Source: Vreelandella olivaria (GTDB taxonomy: Bacteria; Pseudomonadota; Gammaproteobacteria; Pseudomonadales; Halomonadaceae). Taken from it: a stretch of DNA of 64,000 bases. Position numbers and translations under genes: made by a program. Below the pieces are notes generated by a model. That model was given only the letters and a program-made list of their open reading frames with translations, was not told the DNA's origin and did no database searches. The stretch lies in the NCBI RefSeq assembly GCF_023507745.1, contig NZ_JALPZO010000081.1, positions 1 to 64,000 of the forward strand, given 5' to 3'. Position 1 is the first letter of the stretch, and each line of letters starts with the position of its first letter. Of the stretch, positions 55,711 through 63,278 are shown piece by piece.

Positions 55711-57207
55711 ATGACCACATTATCGACCACGCTCGCCAAGCGCCTGGAAGATCCGCGCCTGTTTCGGCAGTACGCTTATGTGAACGGTAAGTGGACCCAC
55801 GGAGTAGGTGGCCGCGAAGAAGCGGTGTATGACCCTGCCACCAACGAAGCCATTGGCCATATTCCGCTGCTGGAAGCAGAACAAATTACCGCTGCGGTAG
55901 ATGCCGCAGAGGCTGCTTTTGTGCACTGGCGTGCACTGCGTACAGATGAACGCTGCGAGCGGTTGCTGGCCTGGTACGACCTGATTCAAGCCAATCGTGA
56001 AGACCTCGCGACCATTATGACCCTGGAGCAGGGAAAACCGCTGCCCGATGCCCGTGGTGAGGTGGAGTATGGCGCAAGTTTTGTGCGCTGGTTCGCTGAA
56101 GAGGGTAAGCGCACTTATGGCGAAACGATTCCCAGCCATATACCCAATGCCGCCTTGGGCACTATTAAAGAGCCGGTTGGTATTGCGGCGATGATTACGC
56201 CCTGGAACTTTCCCCTGGCGATGATTACCCGCAAGGCAGCAGCGGCCTTGGCGGCAGGCTGCCCGGTGGTTATCAAGCCTGCCAATGAAACGCCTTTTTC
56301 AGCGCTGGCGCTGGCGGAACTTGCCGAACGTGCGGGGATTCCTGCAGGTATTTTTAATGTCGTTTTGGGCGACCCGGCGGAAGTCTCGAACATTCTATGC
56401 GGTGAGCCGCGCATTCGGGCGCTCTCGTTTACTGGCTCCACCCGCGTGGGCCGTTTACTGATCGAGCAAAGCGCTCACACGGTTAAGCGTCTATCGCTGG
56501 AGTTGGGGGGCAATGCACCCTTTATTGTTGGCCCGGATATGGACCCAAAAGAAGCTGCCTTCGCGGCGGTGGCGGCTAAATTTCAAACAGCCGGGCAGGA
56601 TTGCCTGGCGGCTAACCGCATATTGGTACATGAATCGATTCATGATGCATTCGTTGAGCACTTCACCGAGCGCATGGCGGCACTGACCGTTGGTAATGGG
56701 CTACATGGTGAAGTGGACCTTGGCCCCTTGATTCACCGTCAGGCAGTCGAGAAAGCTGCTGCCATTGTCGATGATGCCATCTCGCGCGGTGCCAAACTGG
56801 TTGCTGGTGATCAAAGCCAGGCGCCCGGTGAGAACTTCTTTATGCCGGTGATGCTGACCGGTGTAACGCCGCAAATGAAAGTGTGGCGGGAAGAGAACTT
56901 TGCCCCGGTGGCGGGTATTACCGCTTATAGTACCGACGATGAAGTGATCGAACTGGCTAACGACACCGAGTACGGCTTGGCGGCGTATATCTATACCCAC
57001 GATATCCGCCGTATCTGGAAGCTAATGCGCGCCCTGGAGTACGGCATGGTCAGTGTTAATTCGGTGAAAATGACCGGGCCTCCCGTCCCCTTCGGTGGTG
57101 TGAAGCAGTCCGGCCTTGGCCGTGAAGGCGGCGCCACGGGTATTGATGAGTACCTGGAGACGAAGTACTACTGCCTGGGAGCACTTGGCTCGGTGTCGGG
57201 AAGCTAG
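55711..57207 (+). CDS. doeC: Aspartate-semialdehyde dehydrogenase DoeC (ALDH family)
   Basis: A 498-aa NAD(P)-dependent aldehyde dehydrogenase of the succinate-semialdehyde type; in this context it oxidises aspartate semialdehyde to aspartate, the last step of ectoine breakdown. Motifs: ITPWNFPLAMITRK, cofactor loop FTGSTRVG, general-base Glu in LELGGNAPFI, and catalytic Cys in AGQDCLAANR. A GGGGAGG ribosome site precedes the ATG. It is 204 nt after doeX, with its own likely promoter. By sequence alone a GabD role is also possible. Confidence 0.88.
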   Translation: MTTLSTTLAKRLEDPRLFRQYAYVNGKWTHGVGGREEAVYDPATNEAIGHIPLLEAEQITAAVDAAEAAFVHWRALRTDERCERLLAWYDLIQANREDLATIMTLEQGKPLPDARGEVEYGASFVRWFAEEGKRTYGETIPSHIPNAALGTIKEPVGIAAMITPWNFPLAMITRKAAAALAAGCPVVIKPANETPFSALALAELAERAGIPAGIFNVVLGDPAEVSNILCGEPRIRALSFTGSTRVGRLLIEQSAHTVKRLSLELGGNAPFIVGPDMDPKEAAFAAVAAKFQTAGQDCLAANRILVHESIHDAFVEHFTERMAALTVGNGLHGEVDLGPLIHRQAVEKAAAIVDDAISRGAKLVAGDQSQAPGENFFMPVMLTGVTPQMKVWREENFAPVAGITAYSTDDEVIELANDTEYGLAAYIYTHDIRRIWKLMRALEYGMVSVNSVKMTGPPVPFGGVKQSGLGREGGATGIDEYLETKYYCLGALGSVSGS

Positions 57208-57250
57208 CGACGATCACCTCCTACGCCGCTATGATTTACATTATTTCAGT

Positions 57251-57274
57251 ACCTTCCCCAACGTTGGGGAGGTT
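57251..57274. promoter_or_regulatory. Palindrome in the doeC-doeD gap
   Basis: A 24-bp near-palindrome centred on CCCCAACGTTGGGG (57256-57269), matching at 10 of 12 positions per arm, lies 21 nt before the doeD ATG. It may be an operator or a hairpin limiting doeD translation. The word CAACGTT also occurs before doeC near 55666. Confidence 0.5.
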
Positions 57275-57294
57275 TATCGTACAGAGAGAACGTT

Positions 57295-58728
57295 ATGAGC
57301 TTGCATCAGGATCTGATTGAACGCGACCGCAAAGTTACCTTTCACGCCTCCACCCATCTGCGTGACTTCGCCCATGGCGATGCACCCGGCCGTGTTATAA
57401 CCGGCGGTAAGGGCATCCATATCGTAGATAAGGATGGCCGCGAGTTCATCGACGGTTTTGCTGGCCTTTACTGCGTCAATATCGGCTATGGTCGCACCGA
57501 AGTGGCCGAGGCGATCTACAAGCAGGCCCTGGAGCTCTCCTACTACCACACCTATGTGGGCCACTCTAACGAGCCGCAAATCGAGCTTTCCGAACGCGTG
57601 CTGAAAATTGCGGGCATGAATATGTCCAAGGTGTATTACGGCATGTCCGGCAGTGATGCCAACGAAACCCAACTGAAGATTGTGCGCTACTACAATAACG
57701 TGCTGGGACGTCCGCAAAAGAAAAAGGTTATTTCCCGCATGCGTGGCTACCATGGCTCCGGTATTGCATCAGGCTCGCTCACCGGCCTGAAAGCGTTCCA
57801 CGACCACTTCGATCTGCCGATTGATACCATTCGTCATACCGAAGCGCCGCACTATTACCTGCGTGCCGCCGAGCAGCATGGCATGACGGAGCTGGAATTC
57901 TCTGCTTACTGCGCTGACAAGCTGGAAGCCATGATTCTGGAAGAGGGCCCGGATACCGTCGCTGCCTTTATTGGCGAGCCGGTGCTGGGTACCGGCGGTA
58001 TCGTGCCGCCGCCTGAGGGGTACTGGGATGCCATTCAAGCGGTACTGACCAAGTACGATGTGCTACTGATTGCCGATGAGGTTGTATGTGGTTTTGGCCG
58101 TACAGGGTCTGATTTCGGCAGTCATCACTACAATATGAAGCCTGATTTGGTCACGATTGCTAAAGGCTTAACCAGTGCTTATCAGCCACTTTCCGGGGTG
58201 ATTGTCGGTGATAAAGTGTGGCAGGTACTTGAGCAGGGTACCGGTGAGTTTGGCCCTATCGGCCATGGCTGGACCTACTCAGGCCACGCACTTGGCTGTG
58301 CCGCTGGCCTTGCTAACCTGGATATTATTGAGCGTGAGAATCTGGTGGGTAATGCTGCTGAAACTGGTGCTTACTTCCAGGCGCAGCTAAAAGCTAATTT
58401 TGAAGGCCACCCACTGTTGGGTGATGTTCGCGGTGTTGGCCTGATGGCCGCTCTTGAGTTTTCTCCAGATGCCAAGCAACGCCTGCACTTTGATCCGGCA
58501 TTGAAAGTTGGCCCTCGCGTTGCAGCAGCGGCGATGGAAGAGAACCTGATTGCCCGTGCCATGCCCCAGGGCGATATTCTGGGCTTCGCGCCGCCATTAA
58601 CGATTAATCGTGGCGAAGTGGATGAGATGATCGGGCGCGCCAAGCGTGCTATCGACCGGATCACCGATGAGCTGGTGCGCTCAGGCGACCTGAAATCTGG
58701 TGAACAGGAAGCGGCATTGACTGTGTAA
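57295..58728 (+). CDS. doeD: L-2,4-diaminobutyrate transaminase DoeD
   Basis: A 477-aa class III PLP aminotransferase. It converts 2,4-diaminobutyrate to aspartate semialdehyde. Motifs: GMSGSDANETQLKI (phosphate-binding region), RGYHGSG, ADEVVCGFGRTG, PLP-binding Lys in VTIAKGLTSAYQP, and YSGHALGCAAGLANL. It is close to omega-amino acid:pyruvate transaminases, so the specific role rests on the doeC neighbour and cluster. Starts 87 nt after doeC; a terminator follows. Confidence 0.9.
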   Translation: MSLHQDLIERDRKVTFHASTHLRDFAHGDAPGRVITGGKGIHIVDKDGREFIDGFAGLYCVNIGYGRTEVAEAIYKQALELSYYHTYVGHSNEPQIELSERVLKIAGMNMSKVYYGMSGSDANETQLKIVRYYNNVLGRPQKKKVISRMRGYHGSGIASGSLTGLKAFHDHFDLPIDTIRHTEAPHYYLRAAEQHGMTELEFSAYCADKLEAMILEEGPDTVAAFIGEPVLGTGGIVPPPEGYWDAIQAVLTKYDVLLIADEVVCGFGRTGSDFGSHHYNMKPDLVTIAKGLTSAYQPLSGVIVGDKVWQVLEQGTGEFGPIGHGWTYSGHALGCAAGLANLDIIERENLVGNAAETGAYFQAQLKANFEGHPLLGDVRGVGLMAALEFSPDAKQRLHFDPALKVGPRVAAAAMEENLIARAMPQGDILGFAPPLTINRGEVDEMIGRAKRAIDRITDELVRSGDLKSGEQEAALTV

Positions 58729-58757
58729 AACAGTCCGCGAGCCTGGTGCCAGATGTA

Positions 58758-58795
58758 ATACGCCGCAGTGTATTCACTGCGGCGTTTCTGTTTTT
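58758..58795 (+). terminator. Terminator of doeC-doeD
   Basis: A perfect 11-bp stem (ACGCCGCAGTG 58760-58770 with CACTGCGGCGT 58775-58785), TATT loop, T-rich tail. Confidence 0.88.
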
Positions 58796-58907
58796 GAAGT
58801 AGGTGGCTATGCTAAACACAAGATCACCACTCACAAGGACATGTTAGGTTGGTATCCGACTGTCCAGACCTCATAATGGTCGCATAGTTAACGAAGATGG
58901 AGCCAAC

Positions 58908-59375
58908 ATGACCGAGAAACGAATGAATGTCGAAAGCTTTAACCTGGACCACACCAAGGTTAAAGCCCCCTATGTGCGCTTGGCGGATATTAAAGAAGGC
59001 CTGAACGGCGACCGTATCCACAAGTACGATCTACGTATTTGTCAGCCCAATAAAGAGCACATGGAGATGCCGGCACTGCACTCTCTTGAGCATTTAATGG
59101 CTGAGCTGTCCCGTAACCACTCAGACAAAGTAGTGGATATCAGTCCTATGGGCTGTCAGACCGGCTTCTACATCGCGATGATTAATCACGATGACTACGA
59201 TGATGTGCTCAAGATTATAGAGCAGACATTGCAGGATGTTCTGGAAGCCACAGAAGTGCCCGCCTGTAATGAAGTACAGTGCGGCTGGGCCGCCAGCCAC
59301 AGCCTGGAAGGTGCCCAGGAGTTGGCGCGCAACCTGCTGGCTAAACGCAATGAGTGGACCGAAGTATTCGCTTAA
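58908..59375 (+). CDS. luxS: S-ribosylhomocysteine lyase LuxS
   Basis: A 155-aa metalloenzyme that splits S-ribosylhomocysteine to homocysteine and DPD, the precursor of autoinducer-2. Metal ligands His58 and His62 in HSLEHL, with catalytic Glu61, Cys83 in [10 protein letters not shown], and third metal ligand Cys125 in [16 protein letters not shown] site precedes the ATG. It stands alone between terminators. Whether it signals or only recycles the methyl cycle by-product cannot be told. Confidence 0.96.
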   Translation: MTEKRMNVESFNLDHTKVKAPYVRLADIKEGLNGDRIHKYDLRICQPNKEHMEMPALHSLEHLMAELSRNHSDKVVDISPMGCQTGFYIAMINHDDYDDVLKIIEQTLQDVLEATEVPACNEVQCGWAASHSLEGAQELARNLLAKRNEWTEVFA

Positions 59376-59404
59376 GCGTTTGTATTAACCGCCTGTCGTC
59401 ATGA

Positions 59405-59427
59405 AACGCCTCCCCAGTGGAGGCGTT
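59405..59427 (+). terminator. Hairpin after luxS
   Basis: A perfect 9-bp stem (AACGCCTCC 59405-59413 with GGAGGCGTT 59419-59427), 30 nt after the stop; the T tail is weak. Confidence 0.6.
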
Positions 59428-59492
59428 GGTGTTGCTGGTAGTGAGTGAAGCAAGGACACGTCTGGAAAAGGAGTAAACAAGTTGGCTGGCTT

Positions 59493-59522
59493 GTGTACAT
59501 GCAATATGACACCTGTGTACAC
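59493..59522. promoter_or_regulatory. Paired TGTACA operators before the TetR gene
   Basis: GTGTACAT (59493-59500) and the perfect palindrome GTGTACAC (59515-59522) are 22 bp apart, about two helical turns. The same core recurs three times before the next gene (60358-60396), so these are likely autoregulatory sites of the TetR protein. Confidence 0.7.
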
Positions 59523-59554
59523 TGCGCGAATTCAGTAATCAGGATTTATATGTG

Positions 59555-60187
59555 ATGCCAACTGAGGATGTTTCAACTGCTAAAGGTTCCCGTGACGTCT
59601 GGCTTGATGCCGCTTTCGAACTGCTGATCAAATCCGGCGTTGACAGCGTACGCATTCTGCCCCTGGCGAAGCGTCTCCAGCTCTCCCGAACCAGCTTCTA
59701 TTGGTTCTTCAAGGACCGTGAAGCGCTGCTCAATGCTCTGATCGAGTGCTGGCGAGAGAAGAATACTCAGGGGCTGGTGCGCCAGACCGAGGTCTACGCC
59801 GAGCATATTGTCGAGGCGATGCTCAACGTCTTCGACTGCTGGCTGAATCCCCTCCTGTTCGACTCCCGACTGGAGTTCGCCATGCGTAGTTGGGCGCTGC
59901 AGTCACAAGCCGTGGTAGATGAGATCGAGGCTGCCGATACTGCGCGCATTGAAGCACTGTCGCGCATGTTTGAACGTTACGGCTATGACCCATTGGCTGC
60001 CAATGTGCGTGGGCGTACCATCTACCTGACCCAGATCGGTTATATTTCGATGAAGACCCAGGAGCCGCTCGAAGTGCGCATGCAGCGAATCCCCACCTAT
60101 GTTGAGATATTCACCGGACAGGCGCCCGTGGCCAGGGACCTGCAACGTTTTCATGCCCGACATGGGTATGTGAACAGGGCCAACTGA
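59555..60187 (+). CDS. TetR-family transcriptional regulator
   Basis: A 210-aa regulator. N-terminal HTH (VWLDAAFELLIKSGVDSVRI, residues 16-35, then LAKRLQLSRTSFYWFFKDREALL, the recognition-helix region) and a helical ligand/dimer domain with ALQSQAVVDEIEAADTARIEAL. The phrase FYWFFKDREALL and the RTIYLTQIGYISM stretch are typical of a TetR branch near catabolic genes. TGTACA sites precede both it and the next gene, so it probably represses both. The ATG at 59555 is used; a GTG one codon earlier is possible. Confidence 0.9.
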   Translation: MPTEDVSTAKGSRDVWLDAAFELLIKSGVDSVRILPLAKRLQLSRTSFYWFFKDREALLNALIECWREKNTQGLVRQTEVYAEHIVEAMLNVFDCWLNPLLFDSRLEFAMRSWALQSQAVVDEIEAADTARIEALSRMFERYGYDPLAANVRGRTIYLTQIGYISMKTQEPLEVRMQRIPTYVEIFTGQAPVARDLQRFHARHGYVNRAN

Positions 60188-60441
60188 AGGCATCTTATTC
60201 CTTCAGTTCGGTAGGCGGCATCAAGACCGCAATGAATGGCTTGGTTGATCCCCGTATCCTGAATCGTTTCCTGCTCTTTTTTCATAGGTCGTTGACCCTG
60301 TTGACCAGTGTTAGCTCGGTATGACGCCGGGTGGGAATCACATAAATTATTCATCAAATGTACATCTATGTACATTTGGTTGACAAGTGTGTACATGTGC
60401 CGTTAGGTTTGTCAAGAACACAACAAAACGGTGCCTTGACC
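60188..60441. other. Control region between TetR and the demethylase-like gene
   Basis: 254 bases without a gene. It contains a TTGACA -35 at 60380-60385 with a weak -10 (TAGGTT, 60404-60409), overlapped by the operators listed at 60358-60396. The rest is unremarkable. Confidence 0.5.
60358..60396. promoter_or_regulatory. Three phased TGTACA operators before the demethylase-like gene
   Basis: ATGTACAT at 60358-60365 and 60368-60375, and GTGTACAT at 60389-60396. Core-to-core distances are 10 and 21 bp, placing all on one DNA face. The third lies between the -35 TTGACA and the -10, suiting repression. Confidence 0.75.
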
Positions 60442-62493
60442 ATGGCTAACGATCCGCTGCTGCAACCCTTGCAGCTCAAGCATCTCACCCTGAAGAATCG
60501 GTTGATGATGACTTCCCACGAGCCCGCGTATCCCGAGGACGGAATGCCCAAGGAGCTCTATCGGGCCTATCACGTCGAACGGGCCAGGGCCGGTATCGGC
60601 CTGACCATGACTGCCGGGTCCGCAACGGTGGCCAAGGACAGTCCACCAGTGTTCAATAACATCCTCGCCTACAAGGACGAAGTGGTGCCGTGGATGAAAG
60701 AGCTGACCGACGCCTGCCACGAGCACGGTACGGCGGTGATGATACAGTTGACCCACCTCGGCCGTCGCACCCGTTGGGACAAGGGCGACTGGCTACCGGC
60801 GGTGTCGCCCTCTCACCGCCGCGAAGCATCCCACCGCGCCTTTCCCAAGCAGGTCGAGGAGTGGGACATCGAGCGCTTGATCCGCGACTATGCCGATGCC
60901 GCCGAACGCATGCATGCCGCCGGCCTCGATGGCATCGAGTTGCAAGCCTATGGTCACCTGATGGATCAATTCTGGTCGCCGTTGACCAATACCCTTGAGG
61001 AACCGTACGGAGGCGGTCTCGACAACCGGCTGCGTTTTACTTTTGACGTACTGCGCGCCATTCGTCAGCGGGTTGGCGAGGCGTTCATCGTCGGCGTGCG
61101 CTACACCGGCGACGAAATGCTGCCGGGGGGGCTGACGGCCAGCGACGGGATGGAGATCTCGCGGCGCCTGAAGAACAGCGGTCTGATCGATTTCCTCAAC
61201 GTGGTACGCGGGCATATCGATACCGACCCGGGGCTCACCGACGTCATTCCGATTCAGGGTATGCCCAGCGCCCCGCACCTGGATTTTGCCGGCGAGATAC
61301 GCCGCGAAGTCAACTTCCCTACCTTCCATGGCGCCAAGATCCAGGACGTTGCCACCGCCCGCCATGCCATCGCCTCGGGCAAGGTCGACATAATCGGCAT
61401 GACCCGAGCCCACATGGCTGACCCGCACATCGTGCGCAAGATCATGGAAGGGCGCGAGGAGGAGATTCGTCCCTGCATCGGCGCCAACTACTGCCTCGAT
61501 CGCATCTACCAGGGTGGCGCCGCCTACTGCATTCACAATGCCGCCACCGGGCGGGAAACCACCATGCCTCACACCATCCCCAAGGCATCGCAGAGGCGTC
61601 GGGTAGTGATCGTCGGTGCCGGTCCCGCGGGGTTGGAGGCTGCCCGCGTCGCTGGCGAACGGGGACATGAAGTGATTGTTCTCGAAGCTGCCAGCGATGC
61701 GGGCGGCCAAGTGCGGCTCACGGCGCAGAGCGAACGCCGGCGCGAGATGATGGGCATCATCGACTGGCGCCTGGCTCAGTGCGAGGCACTGGGCGTCGAG
61801 ATCCGCTACAACGTCTGGGCGGAAGTCGAGGATGTGCTGCAGGAAAACCCGGGTGTGGTGATCGTGGCCACTGGTGGCTACCCCATGGAGGACCAGCCCG
61901 CAGTCGGGCACGACTTGGTGGTCAACACCTGGGACATCCTTTCCGGCCATGTGCCACCGGGCAAGCGGGTGCTGCTGTTCGACGATGCTGGCGATCATGC
62001 CGCCATGCAGGCGGCGGAGATCATTGCCGTAACGGGGGCCGAGCTTGAGATCATGACGCCGGACCGCACCTTCTCGGCGGAGATCATGGCCATGAATCTG
62101 GTGCCCTACATGCGCGCCCTGCAACGGCCGAACGTTGTCTTCACGCCCACCTATCGGCTGAAATCCGTACACCGCGATGGCAGCGAGCTGCTGGCCAGGA
62201 TCACCAGTGATTATGTCTCTCAAGATCGGCTGGACCTGAACCATGAACGGCGCGTCGATCAGGTGGTGGTCAATTACGGCATTATGCCGATGGCCGATAT
62301 CTATTTCGAGCTGAAGCCGCATTCCCGCAATGACGGCGAGGTGAATTACGACGACTTGATCGTGGGCAGGCCCCAGACCGTCATCCGTCGTGCGGATGGC
62401 GGGTTCCAGCTATTCCGGATTGGCGATGCCGTCGAGTCCCGCAATACCCATGCGGCTATTTATGATGCTTTACGTTTGGTCAAAGATATTTAA
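60442..62493 (+). CDS. FMN/FAD/Fe-S N-demethylase-like oxidoreductase (StcD/DgcA type)
   Basis: A 683-aa protein of the 2,4-dienoyl-CoA reductase-like family. N-terminal Old-Yellow-Enzyme TIM barrel (LKNRLMMTSHEP; IQLTHLGRR), then cysteines for an Fe-S cluster (CIGANYCLDR...AYCIHNA), then an FAD/NAD domain (VVIVGAGPAGLEAARVAGERG) and a conserved end (FRIGDAVESRNTHAAIYDAL). Closest known relatives in memory are stachydrine demethylase StcD and dimethylglycine demethylase DgcA, so an N-methylated osmolyte is the likely substrate; no DgcB/electron-transfer gene adjoins. The ATG at 60442 is used. GC is high: 43 of 60 bases at 61081-61140, against 32 of 60 in doeD at 58381-58440. Confidence 0.85.
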   Translation: MANDPLLQPLQLKHLTLKNRLMMTSHEPAYPEDGMPKELYRAYHVERARAGIGLTMTAGSATVAKDSPPVFNNILAYKDEVVPWMKELTDACHEHGTAVMIQLTHLGRRTRWDKGDWLPAVSPSHRREASHRAFPKQVEEWDIERLIRDYADAAERMHAAGLDGIELQAYGHLMDQFWSPLTNTLEEPYGGGLDNRLRFTFDVLRAIRQRVGEAFIVGVRYTGDEMLPGGLTASDGMEISRRLKNSGLIDFLNVVRGHIDTDPGLTDVIPIQGMPSAPHLDFAGEIRREVNFPTFHGAKIQDVATARHAIASGKVDIIGMTRAHMADPHIVRKIMEGREEEIRPCIGANYCLDRIYQGGAAYCIHNAATGRETTMPHTIPKASQRRRVVIVGAGPAGLEAARVAGERGHEVIVLEAASDAGGQVRLTAQSERRREMMGIIDWRLAQCEALGVEIRYNVWAEVEDVLQENPGVVIVATGGYPMEDQPAVGHDLVVNTWDILSGHVPPGKRVLLFDDAGDHAAMQAAEIIAVTGAELEIMTPDRTFSAEIMAMNLVPYMRALQRPNVVFTPTYRLKSVHRDGSELLARITSDYVSQDRLDLNHERRVDQVVVNYGIMPMADIYFELKPHSRNDGEVNYDDLIVGRPQTVIRRADGGFQLFRIGDAVESRNTHAAIYDALRLVKDI

Positions 62494-62549
62494 TCCTTCC
62501 GTGACGTGTTGGCACAATGCGCGCATTTTCTTATGGGTGAGGCACTAAG

Positions 62550-63161
62550 ATGCTAATGAATACTTGGTTTTTATACCTTATCGCCTGCATAGGACTGTCA
62601 TTTTCGCCAGGGCCTAACGGCTTGCTGGCGCTGACCCACGGCGCCATGCATGGTAGTCGTAAAACCCTGTTTACCATCATCGGCGGTACCACCGGATTTA
62701 TTCTGATTATTGCCCTGTGCATGTTTGGCATTGGTGCACTGCTTAAATCATCGGTGGTGTGGCTGACAGTACTGAAATGGGTGGGTGGAGCCTATCTTGT
62801 CTGGCTGGGTATTCAGGTATGGCGCTCACCGCCGGTTACAGGTGAGATTGATGTGAATGAGAGCCGGGCAGGCAGGTGGTACCTATATCGCCAGGGCGTG
62901 CTGGCATCGATTACCAACCCCAAGGTGCTGCTGTTTTTTAGCGCCTTTCTGCCTCAGTTTATCGACCCACAACGTAGTCTGGTCCTGCAATTCTTTGTAC
63001 TGGCAGGCACCTTTGTCGTTATCGAATATATGGTTGAAAGCCTGCTTGCCACTATGGCCAACCGCATTCGCCATTGGTTGAAGCGCGTTGGTCGTGGATT
63101 CAACCGTACCTGCGGTGGCATCTTCGTAGCCATTGGTGCCGCGTTGCCGTTAAGGGCTTAA
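62550..63161 (+). CDS. LysE/RhtB-family amino acid exporter
   Basis: A 203-aa inner-membrane protein with six hydrophobic segments. Family start with SFSPGPNGLLALTHGAMHGSRKT (residues ~17-39), a conserved GGAYLVWLGIQVWRS, and ITNPKVLLFFSAFLPQFIDP. It belongs to the RhtB/homoserine-threonine exporter group; the substrate is unknown. Composition is back to that of the chromosome. It starts 56 nt after the demethylase-like gene and could be co-transcribed, or driven by its own promoter. Confidence 0.92.
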   Translation: MLMNTWFLYLIACIGLSFSPGPNGLLALTHGAMHGSRKTLFTIIGGTTGFILIIALCMFGIGALLKSSVVWLTVLKWVGGAYLVWLGIQVWRSPPVTGEIDVNESRAGRWYLYRQGVLASITNPKVLLFFSAFLPQFIDPQRSLVLQFFVLAGTFVVIEYMVESLLATMANRIRHWLKRVGRGFNRTCGGIFVAIGAALPLRA

Positions 63162-63220
63162 AATTTGGGCTCAACGGCTCACTTAACTGTAGTGGCAATG
63201 GTGATGCTTTTTAAGGGAGC

Positions 63221-63249
63221 TTGACAGGCTTGGTGAATGGTCTTAAAAG
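63221..63249 (+). promoter_or_regulatory. Possible promoter of the CNNM-family gene
   Basis: A consensus TTGACA (63221-63226) with TAAAAG (63244-63249) at 17-bp spacing, 30 nt before the start codon. The -10 is weak. Confidence 0.4.
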
Positions 63250-63278
63250 TGCGTGACAATCCCCTACTTTAGGCGACC

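Noticed and set aside
58796-58907. A SAH-type riboswitch before luxS
   Set aside because: The leader is about 110 nt without the paired, conserved core expected; no convincing pseudoknot could be drawn by eye.
60793-62322. A 509-codon open frame antisense to the demethylase-like gene
   Set aside because: It is the mirror of a GC-rich coding sequence with strong third-position GC; it has no recognisable domain and the sense protein is clearly conserved.
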